Origin: Paraburkholderia humisilvae
GTDB lineage: Bacteria; Pseudomonadota; Gammaproteobacteria; Burkholderiales; Burkholderiaceae
Assembly (NCBI RefSeq): GCF_902859855.1
Contig: NZ_CADIKH010000019.1
Coordinates: 62,001 to 126,000 of the forward strand
Length of the DNA: 64,000 nucleotides
Reading direction: 5' to 3'
Shown here: positions 52,410-61,778 of the stretch, piece by piece
Numbering within the stretch: position 1 is the stretch's first letter
Layout of the letters: every line of letters begins with the position of its first letter
Notes under the pieces: generated by a model
Database searches by the model: none
The model's input: only the letters and a program-made list of their open reading frames with translations
Told to the model about the DNA's origin: nothing
Position numbers and translations under genes: made by a program

Positions 52410-53033
52410 ATGGTGAAAATTCTCGGCAAGGCCACGTCGATCAACGTCCGCAAGGTGCTCTGGGCTTGTGCCGAACTCCAGATTCCGTTCGAGCAGGAAG
52501 ACTGGGGAGACGGGTTCAGATCGACGCAAGCACCGGAATTTCTCGCGCTGAATCCGAATGGCCTTGTGCCGGTCGTCCGCGACGGGGATTTCGTTCTGTG
52601 GGAGTCCAACTCGATCATCCGCTACCTTGCGTCGCGCTATCACGGAGGCTGGCTTTATCCGGCCGAGCCGCTCGCGCGCGCGAGGGTCGATCAGTGGATG
52701 GACTGGCAGGCCACCGACCTGAATCGCTCATGGGGCTATGCATTTCTCGGCCTGGTCAGACGGTCGCCGGCTCACCAGGATGCGGCCGGGATTGCCGATT
52801 CGCTGGAGCGCTGGGCGAAGCATATGCGCGTACTGAACGGGCAACTGGAAGGAACCGGCGCATTTATCGCGGGCAGTCAGTTCTCGTTGGCCGACATTCC
52901 CATCGCGCTGTCGGTCAATCGCTGGTTTGGCACGCCGTTCGAACACCCGCATTTTCCAGCGATAGCGGAATACTTCGAACGTCTCAATGAACGTTCCGCA
53001 TTCTCGCGTTATTGCCGCAACGGACAACCGTAG
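52410..53033 (+). CDS. Glutathione S-transferase family protein
   Basis: A 207-residue GST. The N-terminal thioredoxin-like domain has KATSINVRKVLWACAELQI, the cis-Pro segment NGLVPVVRDGDFVLWESNSI and RYLA. The all-helical C-terminal domain ends with LADIPIALSVNRWFGTPFEH and a terminal RYCRNGQP. A serine (Ser10) near the N-terminus is the likely thiol-activating residue of this theta/beta-like group. Its start region abuts the 5' remains of the decayed tae4 gene on the other strand. Confidence 0.88.
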   Translation: MVKILGKATSINVRKVLWACAELQIPFEQEDWGDGFRSTQAPEFLALNPNGLVPVVRDGDFVLWESNSIIRYLASRYHGGWLYPAEPLARARVDQWMDWQATDLNRSWGYAFLGLVRRSPAHQDAAGIADSLERWAKHMRVLNGQLEGTGAFIAGSQFSLADIPIALSVNRWFGTPFEHPHFPAIAEYFERLNERSAFSRYCRNGQP

Positions 53034-53184
53034 TGGGTTGACTCGCTACGGCTAGAGCCGATCACCGGAGATTCGCAGACGACGCCTGCGTATCGCGGCC
53101 GAGGCGATGCGTTTTTCCGAACAGGTCTACAGTACCGGTATGCATCGATTTTGGTCGTCGAAGATTGACCCAGGAGACAGTCGA

Positions 53185-54075
53185 ATGAAACGACAGGTGG
53201 GAGTGATTGGCTTGGGAGCCATGGGGCTCGGCGTTGCACGTTCGTTGCTTAGGGCGGGATTCACCGTGCATGCGTACGATCTGCGCAGCGATGTGCTGCA
53301 GCGTTTCGCGAACGAGGGCGGTGTTGCAGCTGCGAACCCAGCGGCGCTCGGCGCGCAATGCGACATCGTGATTACGCTGGTCGTGAATGCGCAGCAGACC
53401 GACGCGGTGCTGTTCGGCGCCGATGGCGCCGCGCCTGCGATGAAGCCGGGCAGTGTGGTGCTATCGAGCGCGACGGTTCCGCCTGCTTTTGCGGCCGAGC
53501 TTGGGCGCCGGCTCGAAGCCGGCGGGCTGCTGATGCTCGATGCGCCGGTATCGGGCGGCGCCGCGCGCGCAGCGACCGGCGAGATGACGCTCATGACGTC
53601 GGGCCCCGCCGCTGCGTACGATGTTTGCGAGGACGTGCTGGATGCGATTGCCGCCAAGGTGTATCGCTTGGGCACCGAACACGGTATTGGCTCGAAGGTC
53701 AAGATCATCAACCAGTTGCTCGCGGGAGTGCATATCGCCGCCGCAGCGGAGGCCATGGCACTCGGCCTGCGTGAAGGCGTCGATCCGGAGATGCTGTATG
53801 AGGTCATCACGCACAGCGCGGGCAATTCGTGGATGTTTGAGAACCGCGTGCCGCATATTCTGCATGGCAACTATGCGCCACTGTCGGCTGTCGACATCTT
53901 CGTCAAAGATCTAGGCCTCGTGCTCGACACCGCGCGGACGACGAAGTTTCCGCTGCCACTGTCGGCGGCTGCGCATCAGATGTTCATGATGGCGTCGACG
54001 GCCGGCCACGGCGGTGAAGACGATTCGGCGGTGATCAAGGTGTTCCCGGGCATCGAACTGCCTAAGTCGGCTTGA
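53185..54075 (+). CDS. ltnD: L-threonate dehydrogenase (3-hydroxyisobutyrate dehydrogenase family)
   Basis: A 296-residue NAD-dependent beta-hydroxyacid dehydrogenase. The nucleotide motif is GVIGLGAMGLGVARSLLRAG, the substrate motif DAPVSGGAARAATGEMTLM, and the catalytic Lys lies in GSKVKIINQLLAGVH. The overall sequence, and SAVDIFVKDLGLVLD near the end, matches LtnD, which oxidises L-threonate or D-erythronate in C4-acid breakdown. The usual partners LtnK/OtnC/OtnI are absent, so 3-hydroxyisobutyrate or a related acid is possible. The start ATG 53185 follows AGGAGACAG. Confidence 0.8.
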   Translation: MKRQVGVIGLGAMGLGVARSLLRAGFTVHAYDLRSDVLQRFANEGGVAAANPAALGAQCDIVITLVVNAQQTDAVLFGADGAAPAMKPGSVVLSSATVPPAFAAELGRRLEAGGLLMLDAPVSGGAARAATGEMTLMTSGPAAAYDVCEDVLDAIAAKVYRLGTEHGIGSKVKIINQLLAGVHIAAAAEAMALGLREGVDPEMLYEVITHSAGNSWMFENRVPHILHGNYAPLSAVDIFVKDLGLVLDTARTTKFPLPLSAAAHQMFMMASTAGHGGEDDSAVIKVFPGIELPKSA

Positions 54076-54098
54076 CGTTTGCGCCGCGGCAACGCGGC

Positions 54099-54142
54099 AC
54101 GCACGCCGGGAAAACGCTCCCGCAGCTTGAGCCGGCGTGCGT
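54099..54142. terminator. Inverted repeat between ltnD and bamA
   Basis: ACGCACGCCGG and its complement, 11 bp each with a 22-base loop, span the gap between the convergent ltnD and bamA genes and touch the bamA stop codon. No T-tract; a possible bidirectional terminator. Confidence 0.35.
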
Positions 54143-56460
54143 CAGAAGGCCGTGCCGATCTGAAACTGGAATTTCTGGTACTGATCGCCCGCATGCTTGA
54201 CCACCGGGAAGCCAAGGCTTAGCTTGAGCGGTCCGATCGGCGAGATCCACGCGAGGCCGAAACCGTAGCCGTAACGCAGGCCGTTCGCGCCCGTCGACGT
54301 GCCGCCCTGAGCCGGGTCGCCCCACACGTTGCCGCCGTCGAAGAACGTGAACACACGCAGCGTGCGGTCGTACCCGGTGCCGGGCAGCGGGAACGTCAGT
54401 TCGATATTGCCGACCGCCATCCGCGAGCCGCCGATCGGATCGCCGGTGGTCGCATCGCGCGGGCCGAGCGAGCTCGGCTCGTAGCCGCGCACCGAACCAA
54501 TACCGCCCGCGAAGTAGTTCTTGAAGATCGGGAAGGTCTGGCCCGCGAGTCCTTTGCCGTAGCCACCCTGAAGATTGAGGCCCAGCACGAAACCGCGCGC
54601 GAACGAATAGTAGTACTGCGCCTGCGCGTCGAATTTCACGTAGGTGGTGTTGCCCGCAGGTGTGCCGTATTCGGCGTTCGCTTGCGAAAAATAGCCGCGG
54701 CTCGGCACGAGCGCACTATCGCGGTTGTCGCGCGACCAGCCGACGGTGACCGGCACGTTGTTCACGACGCGGCCAAATTCCTTCACGTAATCGAGGTAAG
54801 CCTGCGGCGTTTGTCCGTCGACGTCGAGCCGGTTCTGTTCCGCGCCGATGCCGAAGTACACGGTGTCCGCTTCCGAAAACGGAATGCCGAATTTCGTGTC
54901 CGCGCCGACCGTGATGATCCGGAAGCTCGAATCGGTCGAGAAAATCAGCGGCTGCACGGTGCGGTAATACGCATCGGTAATGCGTCTGATGCCGTCGACC
55001 GTGAAGTACGGGTCGACCTGCGTGACGGTTAGCGTGCGGAACGTCTTCGCCGTGTTCACGTTGACCGACAGACTCGTGCCCGAGCCGAATACGTTATCCT
55101 GGGAGACACCAGCGGACAACACCACCTTATCGGTCGACGAGAAGCCTGCGCCCAGCGTAATCGCGCCTGTCGGCTTTTCCGTTACGTCGACGTTGACATC
55201 GACCTGGTCATCGGTGCCTTCGACCGGCACGGTGGTGACGTCGACGTTCGTAAAGTAGCCGAGCCGGTTGACGCGGTCCTTCGATAGCGCAAGCTTGCTG
55301 GAATCGAACCACGAGCTTTCGAGCTGGCGCATTTCGCGGCGCACGACTTCATCGCGCGTGCGCGTGTTGCCTGTCACGTTGATGCGGCGCACGTACACAC
55401 GCTTGCCAGGATCGACCTGTAGCGTGAGATCGACCTTGTGATGCTCCTGATCGATCTGCGGCACCGCATTGACCGACGCGAACGCATAGCCATAGTCGCC
55501 CAGTTTGTCGACGATCGCCTTGGTGGTGGCCTGCAGCTTCTCCGCGGAGAAGCGCTCACCCGGCTTGACCGTGATCACTTTCTGCAGTTCCGCCTCGCGA
55601 TCGAGCAGGTTGCCCGCGAGCTTGATACTCGAGATTGTGTACGGTTCGCCCTCGTGCAGCGTGATCGTCAGGTACATGTCCTGCTTGTCGGGCGTAATCG
55701 ACACCTGGGTCGACTCGATATTGAACTCGAGGTAGCCACGATTGAGGTAGTACGATCGAACATGTTCGAGGTCGCCGGTGAGCTTTTCCTTCGAGTACAG
55801 GTCGTTCTTCGTGTACCAGGAAAACCAGTTCGGCGTCGACAACTGCATTTCATCGAGCAGCGTGCCGCTGCTGAACACCTTGTTGCCGATGAAGTTGATC
55901 TGGCGGATTTTTGCGTTCGGTCCTTCGATAACCGAGAACAACAGGCCGACGCGATTGCGATCGATCGGCGAGATGGTGGTCGTCACTTCGGCCGCGTAAT
56001 AGCCGCGCGTCAGGTACTGGCGCTTCAACTCCTGCTCGGCTTTATCGACGAGCGCCTTGTCGTAATAGCGGCCCAGCGACAGCCCGACCGAATTCAGCGC
56101 CTTGGTCAGGTTGTCTTTCTCGAACTCGTGAATGCCGGCGAAGTCGATCGTGCCGATCGCCGGACGCTCGACCACCGTGACGATCACGACGTCGCCTTCG
56201 GTGGAAATCTTCACGTCGTTGAAGAAGCCGGTCGCGTACAGCGCGCGGATGGCCGCCGAGGCTTTATCGTCGGTGAAGGTATCGCCCTGCTTGATCGGCA
56301 GATACGAGAATACCGTGCCGGGTTCGACCCGTTGCAGTCCGTCGATGCGAATGTCGCGAACCACGAATGAATCGGCAGCGTGCGCCGACACCGCCGCGAT
56401 GCTCAAGCCAATACAGGTGAATGACTTCGCGCAGCGGGATAATAATATTCGTGATTTCAT
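54142..56460 (-). CDS. bamA: BamA outer-membrane assembly factor, isolated paralogue
   Basis: A 772-residue Omp85 protein with a signal peptide (cleavage after SAHAA), five POTRA domains (about 30-430; ADSFVVRDIRIDGLQRVEPG, YLTRGYYAAEV, YLNRGYLEFNI) and a 16-strand barrel ending KFQFQIGTAF. The loop 6 lock motif is present as GSVRGYEPSSLGPRD. It looks fully functional and close to Burkholderia BamA. The usual bamA neighbours (rseP, skp, lpxD, fabZ) are missing; it stands between ltnD and a hypothetical gene, so it is probably a second copy. Whether it serves general or special substrates is unknown. Confidence 0.93.
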   Translation of the reverse strand: MKSRILLSRCAKSFTCIGLSIAAVSAHAADSFVVRDIRIDGLQRVEPGTVFSYLPIKQGDTFTDDKASAAIRALYATGFFNDVKISTEGDVVIVTVVERPAIGTIDFAGIHEFEKDNLTKALNSVGLSLGRYYDKALVDKAEQELKRQYLTRGYYAAEVTTTISPIDRNRVGLLFSVIEGPNAKIRQINFIGNKVFSSGTLLDEMQLSTPNWFSWYTKNDLYSKEKLTGDLEHVRSYYLNRGYLEFNIESTQVSITPDKQDMYLTITLHEGEPYTISSIKLAGNLLDREAELQKVITVKPGERFSAEKLQATTKAIVDKLGDYGYAFASVNAVPQIDQEHHKVDLTLQVDPGKRVYVRRINVTGNTRTRDEVVRREMRQLESSWFDSSKLALSKDRVNRLGYFTNVDVTTVPVEGTDDQVDVNVDVTEKPTGAITLGAGFSSTDKVVLSAGVSQDNVFGSGTSLSVNVNTAKTFRTLTVTQVDPYFTVDGIRRITDAYYRTVQPLIFSTDSSFRIITVGADTKFGIPFSEADTVYFGIGAEQNRLDVDGQTPQAYLDYVKEFGRVVNNVPVTVGWSRDNRDSALVPSRGYFSQANAEYGTPAGNTTYVKFDAQAQYYYSFARGFVLGLNLQGGYGKGLAGQTFPIFKNYFAGGIGSVRGYEPSSLGPRDATTGDPIGGSRMAVGNIELTFPLPGTGYDRTLRVFTFFDGGNVWGDPAQGGTSTGANGLRYGYGFGLAWISPIGPLKLSLGFPVVKHAGDQYQKFQFQIGTAF

Positions 56461-56572
56461 GCAGGCTAAACGAAAAGAAATCCGACCAGACGTCAGAATG
56501 GCTGCCGCGTCGCGTCAGTTGAATAACGGCGGCACGTGGAACAGAACGAAGGTTCGGCGAAGGCTCGTTGTT

Positions 56573-56971
56573 CTATTGCAGTCGCAATCCGGAAAGGTCG
56601 CTGCCTTTGGCAAGACCGGTTGCCAGCGCGAGCACCTCTGTCATGTGCGCCGCTTGCGAGCGGTGCAGCTGAAAGGACAACTCCGCGCCCCCGGGCAACC
56701 GGAACGTAAAAATCAAATAGGGCTTCCCGCCCGCATCCTTACCGAGCGCCCACGCTTCGCAGGGCATCGCGAACTTGACGCTCTTCTTCTTGCTCCGAAT
56801 ACGCTCGGACGAACCGATCGCATTCGACAGTGCCGCCAGCAGTTCATGCATGACCGAGCAATGCAACGCGATGCGATCGGGCTGATTGCTGTTCAGGATC
56901 AGATACTGACCATCCGCTGTCAGCTCGAACCCCTTGAACGAATCGATCGCAACAGCGGAGGGCGGGGTCAT
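56573..56971 (-). CDS. Hypothetical protein
   Basis: A 132-residue soluble protein with no family that I recognise. It begins MTPPSAVAIDSFKGFELTAD and contains an Arg/Lys-rich stretch (SSERIRSKKKSVKFAM), then PYLIFTFRLPGGAELSFQLH and a Leu-rich end. No signal peptide, membrane helix or cysteine motif beyond two isolated Cys residues. It lies 112 bp upstream of bamA in the same direction and could share its transcript. Normal codon use and a clean ATG support a real gene. Confidence 0.6.
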   Translation of the reverse strand: MTPPSAVAIDSFKGFELTADGQYLILNSNQPDRIALHCSVMHELLAALSNAIGSSERIRSKKKSVKFAMPCEAWALGKDAGGKPYLIFTFRLPGGAELSFQLHRSQAAHMTEVLALATGLAKGSDLSGLRLQ

Positions 56972-57273
56972 ATGGTCACTCCATGACGAAACCAGACCAC
57001 GAGGTTAGGTCAGATCGATGCGATTCATGTTACCTGCGGGTTACTGCATATTTCTTCCAAATAGGCGATCGATCGACTGGGTGCATCTCACTCAATTGCA
57101 AGCATCGCTGCAATCTGCGTGCAATCTGCGCACGCCTTCGATGCGCGTTTAAAGGGCTCTCGCGCATTACGTTTGCTTAAAAGCGCATGCTGCGAACTTC
57201 AATTCGTTTGTCGAATAAAGCTGCTAGTATCAGCGCGCTTCGATACGGTCCATTTATTCGCAAACACCACGTC
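56972..57273. other. Intergenic region upstream of the aldo/keto reductase
   Basis: About 300 bp between divergent genes. It contains a small direct repeat (GCAATCTGCG at 57110-57119 and 57121-57130) and a moderately A/T-rich section before 57274. No gene is supported. Confidence 0.45.
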
Positions 57274-58329
57274 ATGAAAGACTTCGACACCTCCCCCGAA
57301 TTTCCCGCGATACCGTCAAGGCGTGACTTTCTGATGAAGGCCGGCGTTGCATCGCTGGCAGCCGGCACCAGTTCGGTGCTTCCACGCACCGTGCTCGCCG
57401 CCGACGCGCCGGCTGACATCATCACGAAGAAGATTCCGCGTTCCGGCGAAGTGGTGCCGGCAATCGGCATGGGCTCGTTCATGACATTCGACGTGTTGCC
57501 GGGCTCGCCACGCGATCACTTGCGTGAAGTGTTAAAGCGTTTTTATCAGGGAGGCGGGCGTATCGTCGACACGTCGCCGCTATATGGTGAATCGGAAGTG
57601 AACGTCGGCGACCTGACCAACGGGCTTGGCATTGCCGAGCAGCTATTCTTTACCGACAAGATGTGGGTGACCGGAGAGTATCTGACCGACACCAGCCTCG
57701 CACGCAAGAGCCTCGATCAGTCGATGCGCCGCTTGTGGCGCAACAAGCTCGACGTCGTGCAGGTGCATAGCCTGACGAACGTCGAGATCATGGTGCCTTA
57801 CCTGAATGAAATGAAAGCGCAGGGGCGCATCCGCTATGTCGGCGTGACACATCACGACCTGCACTATTTTGAACCGCTCGCGTGGTGGGTCGAGAACGGT
57901 CCCGTCGATTTCGTGCAGGTGCATTATTCGATCGCGACGCGTCCCGCGGAGAATCGCATTTTGCGCGCCGCGCAGGATCGCGGCATCGCGGTGATGCTCA
58001 ATATGCCGCTCGAGAAAGCGCGTCTGCACAAGATTGTCGAGGGCCGGCCGCTGCCGGATTTCGCGAAGGAGTTCGGTGCGGCGAACTGGTCGCAATTCTT
58101 CCTGAAGTGGGCCATCGCGCATCCGGCCGTGACTTGTGCGTTACCGGCCACGACCAACCCTGATCATATGACCGAGAACATCGGCGCATTGCGTGGCCCG
58201 CTGCCTGACGAGGCCATGCGCGCGCGGATGGTGCGCTATATGGAGACCATTCCGAACTTCGATCGCGTGAACGATATGCCGTGGTATCCGGGCAAATCGT
58301 TTCATGGGCTCGTACAGTTGCACACGTAA
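57274..58329 (+). CDS. Tat-exported aldo/keto reductase
   Basis: A 351-residue aldo/keto reductase with a twin-arginine signal (SRRDFLMKAGVASLAAG, cleavage near LAADA), so it works in the periplasm. The AKR catalytic tetrad is visible: Asp in RIVDTSPLYGES with Tyr of SPLYG, Lys in FTDKMW and His in VVQVHSL. The C-terminal NADPH-binding region is present as TNPDHMTENIGALRGPLP. The start at ATG 57274 puts the Tat motif at residue 16. Periplasmic AKRs are rare, because NADPH is not freely available there; the cofactor may be exported in bound form with the folded protein (inference). Confidence 0.86.
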   Translation: MKDFDTSPEFPAIPSRRDFLMKAGVASLAAGTSSVLPRTVLAADAPADIITKKIPRSGEVVPAIGMGSFMTFDVLPGSPRDHLREVLKRFYQGGGRIVDTSPLYGESEVNVGDLTNGLGIAEQLFFTDKMWVTGEYLTDTSLARKSLDQSMRRLWRNKLDVVQVHSLTNVEIMVPYLNEMKAQGRIRYVGVTHHDLHYFEPLAWWVENGPVDFVQVHYSIATRPAENRILRAAQDRGIAVMLNMPLEKARLHKIVEGRPLPDFAKEFGAANWSQFFLKWAIAHPAVTCALPATTNPDHMTENIGALRGPLPDEAMRARMVRYMETIPNFDRVNDMPWYPGKSFHGLVQLHT

Positions 58330-58346
58330 CGCGCGTCTGACGCAAA

Positions 58347-58370
58347 CGAGGCCGCCATCATGCGGCCTCG
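58347..58370. terminator. Hairpin between convergent genes
   Basis: CGAGGCCGC and its complement enclose CATCAT, 17 bp after the aldo/keto reductase stop and 42 bp from the stop of the convergent dehydrogenase. On the minus strand it is followed by TTTG. Likely a bidirectional terminator. Confidence 0.55.
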
Positions 58371-58412
58371 AAGCGGCGTGGTTTCGCTAAACGTCGTGTC
58401 GTGTCGCGCCGG

Positions 58413-59384
58413 TCAGGAAGCCTCCAATTCGCGAATCGGTTTGCCCGCGAGCCACGCGCGAATCCCTTCGACGATCTGCGGATAGGCGCCGCGATACGTG
58501 TTCTCAGTCACATAACCGATATGCGGCGTAGCGAGCACGTTCGGTAGAAAGCGGTACGGATGCGCCGGCGGCAAAGGCTCTTCATCGAATACGTCGAGTG
58601 CGGCGCCGGCAATGCGCCGCGTCTGCAACGCTTCGATCAAGGCCGGCTCGGATACGATCGGGCCGCGTGACGTGTTGATCAGATAGGCGGTCGGCTTCAT
58701 CGTGGCTAACTCAGCCGCGCCGACGAGGCCGCGCGAGCGGTCGCCAAGCTTCAGATGTATCGACACCACATCCGCTTCGCGGAATAGCGCTGTTTTGTCT
58801 ACGTGCCGCGCGCCGGCTTGTGCGGCGCGTTCCGCCGTCAGGTTCGGGCTCCACGCAATCACATTCATGCCGAAGGCGGTGCCGAAGCGCGCCACCTGCG
58901 CTCCGATCTTGCCGAGTCCGAGCAAGCCGAGCGTCTTGCCATTCACGTCGACGCCAACACCGGTCTGCCAGCCGCCTGCGCGTACCGATGCCGACTCCCG
59001 ATGCAGGTTTCGGGTAATCGCGAGAATCAGGCCCCAGGTCAGCGCCGGCGTCGCCGCGGATTCACTCGCGTCGGTGCCCGATACGATAATGCCGCGCGCT
59101 TTTGCCGCGTGCAGATCAATGGCGGCATTCCACATGCCGACCGTGACGATCAGCTTCAATCGCGGCAAGCTTGCGATCAGGTCCGCGTCGAACGCGGTGC
59201 GTTCCCGCATCAGCACGATGACATCGTACGGTGCGAGGCGCGCGACGAGCGCATCGCGATCGGCGACGTGATCATGGAAAAACACCGTATCCGCTTGTGG
59301 CCGCATGCTCATCCAATCGGCGAGTGTGGCGGCGATCTGCTGATAGTCATCAAGCACGGCGATATTGATCGCAGCGGTAGTCAT
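58413..59384 (-). CDS. D-isomer-specific 2-hydroxyacid dehydrogenase
   Basis: A 323-residue NAD(P)-dependent dehydrogenase. The Rossmann motif (GKTLGLLGLGKIGAQVA), the active-site Arg in INTSRGPIVSEPALIEAL, Glu in DVFDEEPLPP and His in LATPHIGYVTENTYR form the family pattern. The catalytic-domain start is AINIAVLDDYQQ. ATG 59384 has GGAG nine bases ahead; the longer frame upstream is not family-like. It faces away from the truncated MFS gene; together with the PDC-lactonase-like gene they may once have formed a catabolic cluster. Confidence 0.88.
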   Translation of the reverse strand: MTTAAINIAVLDDYQQIAATLADWMSMRPQADTVFFHDHVADRDALVARLAPYDVIVLMRERTAFDADLIASLPRLKLIVTVGMWNAAIDLHAAKARGIIVSGTDASESAATPALTWGLILAITRNLHRESASVRAGGWQTGVGVDVNGKTLGLLGLGKIGAQVARFGTAFGMNVIAWSPNLTAERAAQAGARHVDKTALFREADVVSIHLKLGDRSRGLVGAAELATMKPTAYLINTSRGPIVSEPALIEALQTRRIAGAALDVFDEEPLPPAHPYRFLPNVLATPHIGYVTENTYRGAYPQIVEGIRAWLAGKPIRELEAS

Positions 59385-59587
59385 TGAAATGATCTCCATG
59401 TTTGAACTGGGCACAGACGGTACATCCTTGCCGCAAGGCTTTCGGATGACCGACGGGGTAAAGACGAGCGGGTCGTGGAGGACACGGCAGCGACCCAATG
59501 GAGCATTGCGGCAGCCGACAATATTATTGACAACATTGACACTGATCCGCAGGCTAAAGTCGTCATACAATAAGACAGAGACTTGAT

Positions 59588-60412
59588 TTGCGCAACTGGC
59601 TCAAACGACTGACTCAAACGATCGAGTTACGCAACCGGCTTACGCAACTCGACCGACCGGAACACGCATTCACTGCCACGACAAGCGCAGTGGCGCTTCC
59701 GGCACAGCGTTTCCTGAGCGAGACGGAGGAGACAAGCGGATGGCGCATCTTCGAAGCAGAGGACAGGAGGCGACAGCGGATGCCCGGCGCACAACGGGCG
59801 CAACGACCGTCGTTCTTCGAGATATTCAGCGGGCCGCAGTTGCGCACGACGGTGCTCGGCGCGATCTTCGTGATGGGCTGTCAAGGCGGCTACTACGCGA
59901 TCTCCACATGGATTCCGACCTTCCTGAAAACCGAGCGGCATTTGAGCGTGATCAATTCGACCGGCTATCTGGGTTTTCTGATTGCCGGCAGCATCGCGGG
60001 TTATCTCACGGGGGCGTGGATATCCGACCGTTTCGGCCGCAAGACGTTATTCGTGTCGTTCGCGGTGGTTGCGATCGTCTCGGTGCTTGCCTATACACAG
60101 CTCACGATCAGCAATGACGTGATGCTATGGCTGGGCTTTCCGCTCGGGTTCTTCGGAAGCGGCTATCTGGCCGGTGTCGGTCCATTTTTGACAGAGCTGT
60201 ATTCAACGCGTTTGCGCGGGTCCGGTCAGGGCTTCTGCTACAACTTCGGGCGCGGCATGGGTGCGCTGTTTCCGACGCTGGTTGGCGTGTTCTCGAAGCA
60301 TTTTGGACTGGCCACCGCGATTGCGATTTTCACGGTACTCGCTTATGCGCTAATGCTGGCGAGCATCACGTTGTTGCCCGAAACCCGAGGTATTGCATTG
60401 GAGGACGTTTGA
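59588..60412 (+). pseudogene. MFS transporter, N-terminal half missing
   Basis: Only the central linker and the last six helices of an aromatic-acid-type MFS transporter remain (SFFEIFSGPQLRTTVLGAIF, GCQGGYYAISTWIPTFLKTE, GAWISDRFGRKTLF and the end LLPETRGIALEDV). The first 70 residues of the frame, up to about RRRQRMPGAQR, do not resemble the first half and include short CGCAAC repeats. The frame is otherwise intact, so a half-protein might be made, but a working transporter is unlikely. A hydrolase begins directly after its stop codon. Confidence 0.75.
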
Positions 60413-61306
60413 GTGACTGCAGCCAATAGTAATCGTGACGCGCCGCTTTGCCTTGCACCGCCTGCGCAGCAGAGCGGACCGACTGCTTTTACGATGCCGG
60501 CCGGGGCGGTCGATACGCATGCGCATGTCATCGGCGAGCCGCCGCTATATCCGTGGATGCCGGACCGCGCGTATACGCCTGTGCCGGCGCCGGCCGACGC
60601 GTACTTGAGGATGCTCGACGATACCGGTTCGACATATGGCGTGCTGGTTCAGGTCAGCGTGCACGGCCAGGACAATACGTTGATGCTCGAGACGTTGCGC
60701 GCGAATCGGGCGCGCTTGAAGGGGGTGGTCGTGCCGACGCTCAGGCTCGCGGACGCGGCATACCAGGCGATGGTCGATGCCGGTGCGGTCGGCATGCGCA
60801 TCAATGTGCTGTTCGGCGGCGGCGGGATCACGTTTGCACAACTCGACGACTACGATGCACTCGCGCGGGACTGGGGCTGGCACATTCAGTTTTTGCTCGA
60901 TGCACGCGATCTGCCCGAGCTCGGACCACGCCTGTCGAAACTGCGTTCACCGATCGTAGTCGACCATATGGGGCATTTGCCGATTTCAGCCGGGGTGCGG
61001 TCGAACGGCTTTCAGCGGCTCGTCGGACTGGTGCGCGATGGCGCGTGGGTCAAGCTATCGGGCGCTTACAGGCTCAGTGCCGAAGCGCCGCTGTATCAGG
61101 ACACGATCGGCTATGCGCAAGCACTCGCGGACGCCGCGCCAACTCGTTGCGTCTGGGGTTCGGACTGGCCGCACGTCGCGCAATGGAACACGATGCCGAC
61201 CGTCAGCCAACTGCTCGACACGCTCGCGCTATGGGTGCCCGACGCGGTATTGCGCAATCAGATTCTCACGACGAACGCCCATACGCTCTACGGATTTCAG
61301 CCATAG
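60413..61306 (+). CDS. Amidohydrolase-2 family, 2-pyrone-4,6-dicarboxylate lactonase-like hydrolase
   Basis: A 297-residue TIM-barrel hydrolase. The N-terminal HxH (AVDTHAHVIG), IVVDHMGHLP in the middle and the catalytic Asp in WGSDWPHVAQW are the signature of the LigI/PDC-lactonase branch of amidohydrolase family 2, which cleaves lactones of aromatic-acid metabolism. It begins with GTG, directly after the stop codon of the truncated MFS gene, so it was once its operon partner. The natural substrate may be a lactone or enol-lactone taken up by the now broken transporter. Confidence 0.84.
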   Translation: MTAANSNRDAPLCLAPPAQQSGPTAFTMPAGAVDTHAHVIGEPPLYPWMPDRAYTPVPAPADAYLRMLDDTGSTYGVLVQVSVHGQDNTLMLETLRANRARLKGVVVPTLRLADAAYQAMVDAGAVGMRINVLFGGGGITFAQLDDYDALARDWGWHIQFLLDARDLPELGPRLSKLRSPIVVDHMGHLPISAGVRSNGFQRLVGLVRDGAWVKLSGAYRLSAEAPLYQDTIGYAQALADAAPTRCVWGSDWPHVAQWNTMPTVSQLLDTLALWVPDAVLRNQILTTNAHTLYGFQP

Positions 61307-61317
61307 CGCCTGGCTTG

Positions 61318-61578
61318 CTAGTTGACTGACACCGTGTCGACCGCCGGCACCGTGGTGAGCACGTTGGCCGGCAGACGCTGCACCTCCTTCTTTGAAACCG
61401 CGCCGACGAACTTCCAGCCGGCCGGCAGCTTCACAAACGCGTACCCGGTCGGCTGGTCGACGAATACCGCGTAGAGGGGCGCCGAGTCGTGCGAGACGGC
61501 TGGCGCTGGCGTCTGCGCGCGGGCGGCAAGCGGACTCGCAAGCAGCATGACGGCGACCATTGAAAGGGGGGCTTTCAT
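61318..61578 (-). CDS. Small secreted hypothetical protein
   Basis: An 86-residue protein with a signal peptide (cleavage after LAARAQ) and a mature part of about 64 residues containing APLYAVFVDQPTGYAFVKL and GWKFVGAVSKKEV. I do not recognise the family. ATG 61578 is preceded by AAAGGAGTTTCAG, a good ribosome-binding site. It is convergent with the hydrolase upstream and divergent from the TetR gene downstream. Confidence 0.65.
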   Translation of the reverse strand: MKAPLSMVAVMLLASPLAARAQTPAPAVSHDSAPLYAVFVDQPTGYAFVKLPAGWKFVGAVSKKEVQRLPANVLTTVPAVDTVSVN

Positions 61579-61778
61579 CTGAAACTCCTTTAGCTGACAA
61601 TGCCTGCGCCGCGCACGAACATGATGTTCCGTTTTGCAGAACACCGTGTTCGGCGTGCGCGAAGACCATTTGTGTATTGGTTAATACATATTTGACCATC
61701 CATCGCGACCGATGTCCAGTGATTTCTGTTAAGATCGATACATAATTTAATCAGCGAACCTGCAACGGGAGACGCGAC

